Assembly (NCBI RefSeq): GCF_000739735.1 | Contig: NZ_BBJF01000023.1 | Coordinates: 81,163-145,162, forward strand | DNA: 64,000 bases | Reading direction: 5' to 3' | Origin: Paraburkholderia ginsengisoli NBRC 100965 | Lineage (GTDB): Bacteria > Pseudomonadota > Gammaproteobacteria > Burkholderiales > Burkholderiaceae | Shown here: one piece after another, positions 33,486 through 41,281 of the stretch | How the letters are laid out: each line of letters opens with the position of its first letter | Position numbering within the stretch: position 1 is the stretch's first letter | Program-made: the position numbers and the translations under genes | The notes under the pieces: generated by a model | What the model was told of the DNA's origin: nothing | What the model saw: only the letters and a program-made list of their open reading frames with translations | Database searches by the model: none

Positions 33486-35882
33486 ATGCAATCCACGTCT
33501 CCTACGTCCCCGCCGCCCGCGCCTCAGAAGCGCAAAACTCCGCTATGGCTCAAGCTGATCCTGGGCTTCGTCGGTCTGATCGTCGCGGGCATTCTGTGCG
33601 TACTGCTGGTGCTCGGTTATGCGCTGGTCGTCGCCACGCCGAATCTGCCTTCGCTCGATGCGCTGACCGACTATCGGCCCAAGGTGCCGTTGCGCATCTA
33701 TACGGCGGACCATGTGTTGATCGGCGAATTCGGCGAGGAGCGGCGCGACATCGTGCATATCCAGGATGTGCCCGATAGTTTGAAGAAGGCGATCCTCGCG
33801 ATCGAAGACGCGCGCTTCTACGATCACGGCGGCGTCGACCTCACCGGCATCGCCCGCGCGGGCTTCGTCGCGCTGACGAACGGCCACGCCACCCAGGGCG
33901 CCAGCACGATCACGATGCAGGTGGCGCGCAACTTCTTCCTGTCGAGCGAGAAGACCTACACGCGCAAGATTTACGAGATGCTGCTCGCGTACAAGATCGA
34001 GTCGAAGCTGACCAAAGATCAGATTCTCGAGGTGTACATGAATCAGATCTATCTCGGCCAGCGCGCGTACGGTTTCGCCAGCGCGGCGCGCGTGTACTTC
34101 GGCAAGGACCTGAAAGATCTGACGCTGGCGGAGTCGGCGATGCTGGCCGGTCTGCCGAAGGCGCCGTCCGCGTATAACCCGGTGGTCAATCCGAAGCGCG
34201 CGAAGGTGCGTCAGGAGTACATCCTGGAGCGCATGTACGAGTTGCACTACATCACGCAGGAACAATACGACGAGGCAAGCAGACAGGCGCTCGTCGTCAA
34301 GGGCGCGGGCAAGGAGTTCAGCGTGCACGCGGAGTACGTCGCGGAAATGGTGCGGCAGATGATGTACGCGCAGTATCGCGAAGAAGCGTACACGCGCGGC
34401 CTGAACGTCGTGACCACGATCGACTCCGCCGATCAGGACGTCGCCTACCGCGCGCTGCGCAAAGGGCTGATGGACTACGAGCGACGCCACGGCTATCGCG
34501 GACCGGAGGCGTTCATCGATCTGCCGTCCGATCAGGAGGACCGCGAACAGGCAATCGACGACGCGTTGCTCGAACATCCGGACAACGGCGAGATCATCGC
34601 CGCGGTCGTTACCGCGGCGAGTCCGAAGCAGGTGCAGGCCACGTTCATCGACGGCAACGTCGCGACCATCCAGGGCGACGGCCTGCGCTTCGCGCAGTTC
34701 GCGCTCGGTGCGCGCGCGCAGCCGAATCAACGTGTGCGGCCCGGCGCGATTATCCGTCTCGTGAAGAACGACGATGGCGACTGGTCGATCACGCAACTGC
34801 CGCAAGTCGAAGGCGCGTTCATTTCGGTGATTCCGCAGGACGGCGCGATTCGCGCGCTGGTCGGCGGCTTCGACTTCAACAAGAACAAGTTCAACCACGT
34901 GACCCAGGCGTGGCGTCAGCCGGGTTCGAGCTTCAAGCCGTTCATCTATTCGGCGTCGCTCGAAAAAGGACTCGGGCCGGCCACGGTGATCAACGATGCG
35001 CCGCTCTTTTTCAGCGCCGCCGAAACCGGCGGCCAGGCGTGGGAGCCGAAGAACTATGGCGGCGGCTTCGACGGTCCGATGACGATGCGCACCGCGCTGC
35101 AGAAGTCGAAGAACCTCGTGTCGATCCGCATCCTGAACCAGATCGGCACGAAGTACGCGCAGCAGTACATCACGCGCTTTGGCTTCGACGCGGAACGGCA
35201 CCCGGCGTATCTGCCGATGGCGCTCGGCGCGGGTCTCGTCACGCCGTTGCAGATGGCCGGCGCGTTCTCGGTGTTTGCGAACGGCGGCTATCGCATCAAT
35301 CCGTATCTGATCGCCGAAGTCACCGATCAGCGCGGCATTGTGGTCGCGCACGCGCAGCCGTTGGTAGCTGCGCAAAGCGCGCCGCACGCGATCGAACCGC
35401 GCAACGCGTACGTGATGAACAGCTTGCTGCAAAGCGTCGCGCAGCGCGGCACGGGCGCGAAAACCAATGTGCTCAAGCGCACCGATCTCGGCGGCAAGAC
35501 GGGCACGACCAACGATTCACGCGACGCGTGGTTCGCCGGTTATCAGCACACGCTCACGGCAATTGCGTGGATCGGCTACGACAACCCGCGCAGTCTCGGC
35601 GACAAGGAAACCGGCGGCGGCCTCGCGTTGCCGGTGTGGATCGAGTACATGGGTCGCGCGCTCAAAGGCGTGCCCGAATACAAGATGGCTCGCCCCGACG
35701 ACGTGACCGAGATCGGCTCGGAGCTTTACTTCGACGACTTCACGCCGGGGCACGGGTTCGTGTCGACGGTCGGCGTCAGTCAGGCGACACTCGACGCTCA
35801 GGCGAGCGCGGCAGCGGCTGCGCCCGAGCAGGTTGGCGAGCAGGAGAAGCAGGACATCATGAATCTGTTCCGCGGACACTGA
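33486..35882 (+). CDS. mrcA: Penicillin-binding protein 1A (bifunctional transglycosylase/transpeptidase)
   Basis: A 798-residue class A PBP. A short Pro-rich cytoplasmic tail and a membrane anchor (about 21-50) lead to the glycosyltransferase domain, with catalytic Glu107 in EDARFYDHGGVD and the ASTITMQVARNF block. An OB-like insert follows. The transpeptidase has the nucleophile Ser481 in SSFK, the SKN triad at 541-543 and KTGT starting at Lys671. It polymerises and crosslinks peptidoglycan in the periplasm. It is divergent from pilM and ends at a bidirectional terminator shared with cyaY. Confidence 0.97.
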   Translation: MQSTSPTSPPPAPQKRKTPLWLKLILGFVGLIVAGILCVLLVLGYALVVATPNLPSLDALTDYRPKVPLRIYTADHVLIGEFGEERRDIVHIQDVPDSLKKAILAIEDARFYDHGGVDLTGIARAGFVALTNGHATQGASTITMQVARNFFLSSEKTYTRKIYEMLLAYKIESKLTKDQILEVYMNQIYLGQRAYGFASAARVYFGKDLKDLTLAESAMLAGLPKAPSAYNPVVNPKRAKVRQEYILERMYELHYITQEQYDEASRQALVVKGAGKEFSVHAEYVAEMVRQMMYAQYREEAYTRGLNVVTTIDSADQDVAYRALRKGLMDYERRHGYRGPEAFIDLPSDQEDREQAIDDALLEHPDNGEIIAAVVTAASPKQVQATFIDGNVATIQGDGLRFAQFALGARAQPNQRVRPGAIIRLVKNDDGDWSITQLPQVEGAFISVIPQDGAIRALVGGFDFNKNKFNHVTQAWRQPGSSFKPFIYSASLEKGLGPATVINDAPLFFSAAETGGQAWEPKNYGGGFDGPMTMRTALQKSKNLVSIRILNQIGTKYAQQYITRFGFDAERHPAYLPMALGAGLVTPLQMAGAFSVFANGGYRINPYLIAEVTDQRGIVVAHAQPLVAAQSAPHAIEPRNAYVMNSLLQSVAQRGTGAKTNVLKRTDLGGKTGTTNDSRDAWFAGYQHTLTAIAWIGYDNPRSLGDKETGGGLALPVWIEYMGRALKGVPEYKMARPDDVTEIGSELYFDDFTPGHGFVSTVGVSQATLDAQASAAAAAPEQVGEQEKQDIMNLFRGH

Positions 35883-35907
35883 CGGTTCGTCTCACGCCGC
35901 TGAGAAA

Positions 35908-35950
35908 AACAAAACCGCCGCACATCTTCCGATGCGCGGCGGTTTTGTTT
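35908..35950. terminator. Bidirectional terminator between mrcA and cyaY
   Basis: CAAAACCGCCGC (35910-35921) pairs with GCGGCGGTTTTG (35936-35947). T-rich tracts follow in both directions, as expected between convergent genes. Confidence 0.88.
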
Positions 35951-36025
35951 TGGGCGGTCGATTGGCTGCGCGCGGGCGCTCATTCAAGCGCTGACGCGCG
36001 CGAGCGCGCACGACGGCGGCTCAAA

Positions 36026-36343
36026 TTACGCTGCGAAGCGCACCGGCTCGCCGGCCTGCTGCGTCGCATATTCCGACAGCGCGGCAAAAAACTCGTTGCC
36101 GCTACGCGTATCGCGCCATTCGCCATCGACGAAACGGAAGTGAAAACCGCCCGCTTTCGCCGCGATCCAGATCTCGCTCATAGGCGGTTGCAGGTTGACG
36201 ATAATCTTCGAGCGATTCTCGAATTCGAGCGTCAGCACGTTGCCGCTGCGCTCCAGTTCGATGTCGACGTCGGTGTCGTCCAGCGCACGTTCGATGGCGG
36301 CTAGCGCAGCCTCCGCGCGGGTCAGGTAATCACTATCGGACAT
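36026..36343 (-). CDS. cyaY: Iron-sulfur cluster assembly protein CyaY (frataxin)
   Basis: A 105-residue frataxin homologue, normal bacterial length. The acidic first helix (RAEAALAAIERALDDTDVDIELERSGNVL) and the beta sheet containing NLQPPMSEIWIAAKAGGFHF and WRDTRSGNEFF are diagnostic. CyaY binds iron through acidic residues of helix 1 and modulates IscS-driven cluster assembly. The start at 36343 removes four unlikely residues (MEFS). It is convergent with mrcA and divergent from lptM. Confidence 0.94.
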   Translation of the reverse strand: MSDSDYLTRAEAALAAIERALDDTDVDIELERSGNVLTLEFENRSKIIVNLQPPMSEIWIAAKAGGFHFRFVDGEWRDTRSGNEFFAALSEYATQQAGEPVRFAA

Positions 36344-36378
36344 GCTAAACTCCATCGATTATTTATTCAGGGACAGTC

Positions 36379-36735
36379 ATGCGAGTCGTATCTCGGATGC
36401 GCGCGGCGGTGCCCGGCCGCGCGATTGTAGCGGGTTTGGCCATTCTCGCAGGTTGCGCACTCGGTGGCTCGCTCGCCGGTTGCGGTCAACGCGGTTCGCT
36501 CTATTTGCCGACCGTGCCGCCGCTGCCGGCTCCGCCGGCCTCCCGCACGCAAACGCCGCCGCCGGACGAGACGCAAGCCACGCCGGACACCGCCACCGAC
36601 CAGAGTTCCGTGCCGGATACCTCGGGCACGCCGCTCTCGCTGGCGCCGGAAACCGAACTCGCCACGCCGCCCGCTTCCGCCGCATCCGGCACTGCCGCTC
36701 CGCTGCCTGCTTCTGCCGTCACCCCCGTTCAATAG
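36379..36735 (+). CDS. lptM: LPS translocon maturation lipoprotein LptM (YifL-like)
   Basis: A 118-residue lipoprotein. The lipobox LAGC is followed directly by the family signature GQRGSLYLP, the short conserved segment that in E. coli LptM assists oxidation of LptD in the outer membrane LPS translocon. The rest of the mature chain is Pro/Thr/Ala-rich low complexity. It lies 8 bases before lysA, the same pairing seen for yifL and diaminopimelate genes in many proteobacteria. A second possible start (MRAAVPG) shortens the n-region. Confidence 0.85.
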   Translation: MRVVSRMRAAVPGRAIVAGLAILAGCALGGSLAGCGQRGSLYLPTVPPLPAPPASRTQTPPPDETQATPDTATDQSSVPDTSGTPLSLAPETELATPPASAASGTAAPLPASAVTPVQ

Positions 36736-36743
36736 ACTTTCGC

Positions 36744-38006
36744 ATGACTCGATCCGCATTTGACTACGTCGACGGCGTATTGCACGCCGAAGGCGTGTCC
36801 GCCGTCTCTCTCGCCGAACAGTTCGGCACGCCGCTGTACGTGTATTCGCGCGCCGCGCTCACCGCAGCGTGGAACGCGTATGCGGGTGCCTGCGCCGGCC
36901 GTCGCGCGAGTGTGCACGTGGCCGTCAAGGCCAACAGCAATCTCGCGGTGCTGAACGTGTTCGCGCGTCTCGGCGCCGGCTTCGACATCGTGTCGGGCGG
37001 CGAACTGGCGCGCGTGCTGGCGGCCGGCGGCAAAGCGGAAAACACTGTGTTTTCCGGCGTCGGCAAGCATGCGGACGAGATGCGCGACGCACTCGCGGCC
37101 GGCGTCAAGTGCTTCAACGTCGAATCGATTCCGGAGCTCGATCGCCTGAACGCGGTCGCCGCCGAAATGGGCAAGAAGGCGCCGGTGTCGCTGCGCGTGA
37201 ATCCCGATGTCGATGCCAAAACGCATCCGTATATTTCCACCGGGCTGAAGTCGAACAAGTTCGGCGTTGCCTTCGAGGACGCGCGCGCCACGTATCAGGC
37301 AGCTGCTGCGATGGCTAATCTCGACGTGGTCGGCATCGACTGCCATATCGGCTCGCAGATCACTGAAGTCGCGCCGTATCTCGACGCGGTCGACAAGGTG
37401 CTGGAACTGGTAGAGCAGATCGAACAGGACGGCGTGAAGATTCGCCACATCGACGTGGGCGGCGGTCTCGGCATTACGTATGACGACGAAACTCCGCCGG
37501 AGATCGGCGAGTTTGTGCGCACCGTGCTCGATCGCATCGAAGCGCGCGGTCACGGTCATCGCGAAGTGTATTTCGAGCCGGGCCGCTCGCTGGTCGGCAA
37601 TGCGGGCGTGCTGCTCACGCGCCTCGAGTTTCTGAAGCCGGGCGCGGAGAAAAACTTCGCCATCGTCGACGCGGCGATGACCGATCTCGCGCGCCCCGCG
37701 ATGTACGAGGCGTATCACGCGATCGACCCGGTCGTGAAGCGCGACGTGCCGGCTCATGTGTACGACGTGGTCGGCCCGGTCTGCGAAAGCGGCGACTGGC
37801 TCGGCCGCGAACGCCTGCTGGCCGTCGAACCGGGCGATCTGCTGGCGATCCGCTCGGCCGGCGCTTACGGCTTCGTGATGAGCTCGAACTACAACACGCG
37901 CCCGCGTGCGGCCGAGGTGATGGTCGATGGTACACAGGCGCATGTGGTTCGCGCACGCGAAGAGGTCAAGCAGCTGTTTGCGGGTGAAACGATCTTGCCG
38001 GTGTAA
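36744..38006 (+). CDS. lysA: Diaminopimelate decarboxylase LysA
   Basis: A 420-residue PLP enzyme of the alanine-racemase-like fold. Lys62 in VAVKANSN forms the aldimine; HIDVGGGLGI binds the phosphate; CESGDWL holds the active-site cysteine from the partner subunit. It removes CO2 from meso-diaminopimelate to give L-lysine. The ATG at 36744 follows lptM by eight bases and gives the expected length, so lptM and lysA are probably one transcript ended by the terminator at 38049-38084. Confidence 0.96.
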   Translation: MTRSAFDYVDGVLHAEGVSAVSLAEQFGTPLYVYSRAALTAAWNAYAGACAGRRASVHVAVKANSNLAVLNVFARLGAGFDIVSGGELARVLAAGGKAENTVFSGVGKHADEMRDALAAGVKCFNVESIPELDRLNAVAAEMGKKAPVSLRVNPDVDAKTHPYISTGLKSNKFGVAFEDARATYQAAAAMANLDVVGIDCHIGSQITEVAPYLDAVDKVLELVEQIEQDGVKIRHIDVGGGLGITYDDETPPEIGEFVRTVLDRIEARGHGHREVYFEPGRSLVGNAGVLLTRLEFLKPGAEKNFAIVDAAMTDLARPAMYEAYHAIDPVVKRDVPAHVYDVVGPVCESGDWLGRERLLAVEPGDLLAIRSAGAYGFVMSSNYNTRPRAAEVMVDGTQAHVVRAREEVKQLFAGETILPV

Positions 38007-38048
38007 ACGGTAGTTTGGCGCGCGCTAACCGTGCGCAGCGGCAACACG

Positions 38049-38084
38049 AAAAAAAGGCGATGCCGCGTTGGCATCGCCTTTTTC
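38049..38084. terminator. Bidirectional terminator between lysA and msrQ
   Basis: AAAAAGGCGATGCC (38051-38064) pairs perfectly with GGCATCGCCTTTTT (38070-38083), giving U-runs in both directions between convergent genes. Confidence 0.92.
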
Positions 38085-38125
38085 TATTTGTGCGCTGTGC
38101 TTTGCGCTGCAACGCGCGGTGATCT

Positions 38126-38863
38126 TCAACGCGTCTTCAGCTTCGGCTTGCGGTCGCGTAGCCAGACAATCAATCGCCATCCCAGCAGCACGACCATGAT
38201 TGCGCCGTAGATCTTCGGCAACAGCAGATCGTGCTTGCCCGCCTTCATCCACCAGAAATGCAGGATCGCGAGCGCGCCGATTGCATAGATCGCGCGATGC
38301 AGCGTCTGCCAACGACGCCCGAGTTTGCGCACCATCGCGCGCGGCGACGTCACGGCCAACGCGATCAGCAACACGAACGCGGCGAAACCCACCGTGATGA
38401 ACGGCCGCTTGCCGATGTCCTTCAGAATGGCCGCCACGTTGAACCATTTGTCGAACCAGAGGTACGTGGTGAAATGCAGGGCCGCGTAAAAGAACGCGTA
38501 GAGGCCGAGCATGCGCCGAAAGCGCACGACCGCTGCAACGCCGGTGAGCCGGCGCAACGGCGTCACGGCCAGCGTGATGCAGAGAAACACGAGCGTCCAC
38601 AAACCCGTCGAGCGCGTGATGAACTCGATCGGATTCGCACCGAGCCGGTCGGTCATGCCGAACAACACGATGCGCGCGAGCGGGTACCACGCCGCGATAA
38701 ACACCGCGATTTTCACCGGCACGATCCAGTGCGCGCCGCCTGCGGGACGCTTCGCTGTCGCGGCCGCGTTCGCCGCTGTCTTTCCCGTTGCTGTGGGCGC
38801 AGCCGTTGACGCACGCCCCGCATTGCGCTCGGTCGGGACAGCTGGTTGCGTATCGGAAGCCAT
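38126..38863 (-). CDS. msrQ: Heme-binding membrane subunit MsrQ
   Basis: A 245-residue integral membrane protein of the ferric-reductase-like type with about six helices. Histidine-containing helices such as YAALHFTTYLWFDKW and HRAIYAIGALAILHFWW supply b-heme ligands. It delivers electrons from quinones to the periplasmic partner MsrP, which repairs methionine sulfoxide in envelope proteins. The N-terminal 50 residues are Ala/Thr-rich and variable. It begins nine bases after the msrP stop, so the two form an operon. Confidence 0.93.
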   Translation of the reverse strand: MASDTQPAVPTERNAGRASTAAPTATGKTAANAAATAKRPAGGAHWIVPVKIAVFIAAWYPLARIVLFGMTDRLGANPIEFITRSTGLWTLVFLCITLAVTPLRRLTGVAAVVRFRRMLGLYAFFYAALHFTTYLWFDKWFNVAAILKDIGKRPFITVGFAAFVLLIALAVTSPRAMVRKLGRRWQTLHRAIYAIGALAILHFWWMKAGKHDLLLPKIYGAIMVVLLGWRLIVWLRDRKPKLKTR

Positions 38864-38872
38864 CGTTGCGCC

Positions 38873-39868
38873 TCAGAAATTTTTCTTCAGGTCCATGCCC
38901 TGATAGAGCGACGCGACCTGATCGCCGTAACCATTGAATATCAGCGTCTTGCGCTTGGGCGTGAAGAAGCCGTCTTCACCGATGCGCCGCTCGGTCGCCT
39001 GGCTCCAGCGCGGATGATCGACATTCGGATTCACGTTCGAATAAAAACCGTACTCGCTCGATGCGTACGTGTTCCAACTGGTCGGCGGCTGTTTGTCGAG
39101 AAAGCGAATCTTCACCAGCGACTTCGCGCTCTTGAAACCGTATTTCCATGGCACGACGACACGCACCGGCGCGCCGTTCTGATTCGGCAGCACCTGGCCG
39201 TAGAGACCCATCGTCAGCAGCGTCAGCGGGTTCATCGCTTCGTCCATGCGCAGGCCTTCGGAATACGGCCAGTCGAGCACGGGCGTCGACAGCCCCGGCA
39301 TCTGCGACGGGTCAGCCAGCGTGATGAACTGCACGTACTTCGCGTTGCCGGTCGGCTGCACGCGTTTGATCAACTCCGACAGCGGCACGCCGATCCACGG
39401 AATCACCATCGACCACCCTTCGACGCAGCGCAGCCGGTACACGCGCTCTTCGAGCGGCGCGAGCTTGAGCAGTTCGTCGATGTCGTACACCTTCGGATTC
39501 CTGATCTCGCCCTCGACGCTCACCTTCCACGGATGCGGCCGCAGCGTCCCGGCGTTGTGCGCGGGATCGGCTTTGTCGGTGCCGAACTCGTAGAAGTTGT
39601 TGTACGTGGTGATGTCCTTGTACGGCGTGATCCGGTCGAGCGCGACGAATCTGCTGTTGGTCTTCGCCGCGAGCTTCTGCGCTTTCGGGTCCTGCGCCGA
39701 GTACGCGGCGAGCGCCTCGCCGCTCGCGCCGATCAAACCGCCGAGCGCCACCGCGCCAGCCGCTTGCAGCACGCGCCGCCGGTTCTCGAAGACGCGCTGC
39801 GGCGTGATTTCGCTGCGGGCGATGTCGTCGCCGATCAGTCGCGTTCTGTCGCTTCGTTTGATCCACAT
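38873..39868 (-). CDS. msrP: Periplasmic methionine sulfoxide reductase MsrP (molybdoenzyme)
   Basis: A 331-residue sulfite-oxidase-fold protein. The N-terminus has a twin-arginine-type signal (NRRRVLQAAGAVALGGLIGA). Cys148 in YRLRCVEGWSMVIPW coordinates the molybdenum, and the WKYGFKSAKSLVKI and FTPKRKTLIFNGYGDQVASLY blocks are conserved. It reduces protein-bound methionine sulfoxide in the periplasm using electrons from MsrQ. The start at 39868 (MWIKRSDRTRL) was preferred to 39886 because it resembles known N-termini. Confidence 0.94.
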   Translation of the reverse strand: MWIKRSDRTRLIGDDIARSEITPQRVFENRRRVLQAAGAVALGGLIGASGEALAAYSAQDPKAQKLAAKTNSRFVALDRITPYKDITTYNNFYEFGTDKADPAHNAGTLRPHPWKVSVEGEIRNPKVYDIDELLKLAPLEERVYRLRCVEGWSMVIPWIGVPLSELIKRVQPTGNAKYVQFITLADPSQMPGLSTPVLDWPYSEGLRMDEAMNPLTLLTMGLYGQVLPNQNGAPVRVVVPWKYGFKSAKSLVKIRFLDKQPPTSWNTYASSEYGFYSNVNPNVDHPRWSQATERRIGEDGFFTPKRKTLIFNGYGDQVASLYQGMDLKKNF

Positions 39869-40005
39869 CGTGCCGCTCCTTGCCACCCCATCGGTCTGTG
39901 CATCTTACGGGGCATAGTGATGATCGCTCGTCCGGACGTGCGTCCGCTGATCCCATAGGTACTGTGAGGACGAACACATTGGATGCAGCCGATATTCCGT
40001 CAGCC

Positions 40006-40042
40006 GAAAAAAAACCGCCGGTGCGAAGCACACGGCGGTTCT
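40006..40042 (-). terminator. Intrinsic terminator after ccsB
   Basis: On the minus strand AACCGCCG (40040-40033) pairs with CGGCGGTT (40020-40013), followed by a run of eight T. It ends the cytochrome c maturation genes. Confidence 0.88.
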
Positions 40043-40065
40043 TGCCCGGTTCGGACCGGTACCGC

Positions 40066-41277
40066 TTACAGCTTGCCGTAGCTATGCAGGCCCGACAGGA
40101 ACATGTTGACGCCGAGGAACGCGAAGGTCGTCACCAGCAGGCCGGTCAGCGCCCACCATGCCGCAACCGCGCCGCGCAGGCCCTTCATCAGGCGCATGTG
40201 CAGCCAGGCCGCATAGTTCAGCCAGACGATCAGCGCCCACGTTTCCTTCGGGTCCCAGCTCCAGTAGCCGCCCCATGCTTCCGCAGCCCACAGCGCGCCG
40301 AGAATCGTCGCGATCGTGAAGAACGCGAAGCCGACGGCGATCGACTTGTACATCACGTCGTCGAGCACGTCGAGCGCCGGCAGGCGGTCCGCCAGGACGC
40401 CGCGCTCCTTCGCGAGATACGCGACCGCGACCATCGCCGACAACGCAAAGCTGCCATAGCCGATGAAGTTCGCCGGCACGTGAATCTTCATCCACCAGCT
40501 TTGCAGCGCCGGAACCAGTGGCTGGATCTGCTGCGCGTCGCGCGAAACCGAGTACCACATCAGGAAACCCACGGCGGCGCTGATCACCAGCAGCACGAAC
40601 GCGCCGAGCGCGCGGGTGTTGTAGTGCTGCTCGTAGTACAGATAGAAGAGCGCCGTGATCAGGCTGAACAGCACGAACACTTCGTACAGGTTCGAGATGG
40701 GAATATGGCCGACGTCCGCGCCGATCAGGTACGACTCGTACCAGCGCACCATCAGGCCGACGAAGCCCATCACGACAGCCGCCCATGTCATCTTTGAGCC
40801 GATCGCCGCGCCGGTCGCCGAGCGCGACAGCAGGCCGATCCAATAGAACACGGTGGCGAACACGAAGAGCGCGCTCATCCACAGAATCGCGGACTGACTC
40901 GACAGGAAGTACTTGAGGAAGAACGCGGTGTCCGCGCGGCCGAGATCGCCTTGATATATCTGGATCGCCAGCAGCGACAGCGCCGCGATTCCGACCATCA
41001 GCGGACGCACCGGCTTCCAGCGCCAGCCGAGCACGACGAAGACCGGCACCGCGCACACCAGCACCAGCTTGTCGTAGTAATTCATGAACGGGTAATAGCG
41101 CGACAGCGCGAACCCGGCGCCCGCGACCATCGCGACGGCAAACAGCCAGTCAACGATGCCCAGCCGTTTCAGAAACGGCCGCTCGTCGTACTGCGCGACG
41201 TTCAGCGTCTCGCCCGCGAACGACTTGTCGGGCCGCGAGGCGGAAGAGGAGGATGAGGAAACCTGAGTCAAGTCCAT
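40066..41277 (-). CDS. ccsB: Cytochrome c biogenesis protein CcsB (CcsA/ResC-type heme handling)
   Basis: A 403-residue membrane protein with about eight helices. The tryptophan-rich WWD signature WGGYWSWDPKETWALIVW near the C-terminus binds heme in the periplasm, flanked by conserved histidines (KIHVPANFIGYG, AAWLHMR). With ResB it forms the system II synthase that exports heme and attaches it to CXXCH apocytochromes. The start at 41277 lies four bases after the resB stop. A Ser-rich cytoplasmic N-terminus precedes the first helix. Confidence 0.93.
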   Translation of the reverse strand: MDLTQVSSSSSSASRPDKSFAGETLNVAQYDERPFLKRLGIVDWLFAVAMVAGAGFALSRYYPFMNYYDKLVLVCAVPVFVVLGWRWKPVRPLMVGIAALSLLAIQIYQGDLGRADTAFFLKYFLSSQSAILWMSALFVFATVFYWIGLLSRSATGAAIGSKMTWAAVVMGFVGLMVRWYESYLIGADVGHIPISNLYEVFVLFSLITALFYLYYEQHYNTRALGAFVLLVISAAVGFLMWYSVSRDAQQIQPLVPALQSWWMKIHVPANFIGYGSFALSAMVAVAYLAKERGVLADRLPALDVLDDVMYKSIAVGFAFFTIATILGALWAAEAWGGYWSWDPKETWALIVWLNYAAWLHMRLMKGLRGAVAAWWALTGLLVTTFAFLGVNMFLSGLHSYGKL

Positions 41278-41281
41278 GATC

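Noticed and set aside
33543..35432. A 629-codon minus-strand frame opposite mrcA
   Set aside because: It is antisense to a complete, motif-intact PBP1A gene and has no recognisable protein features.
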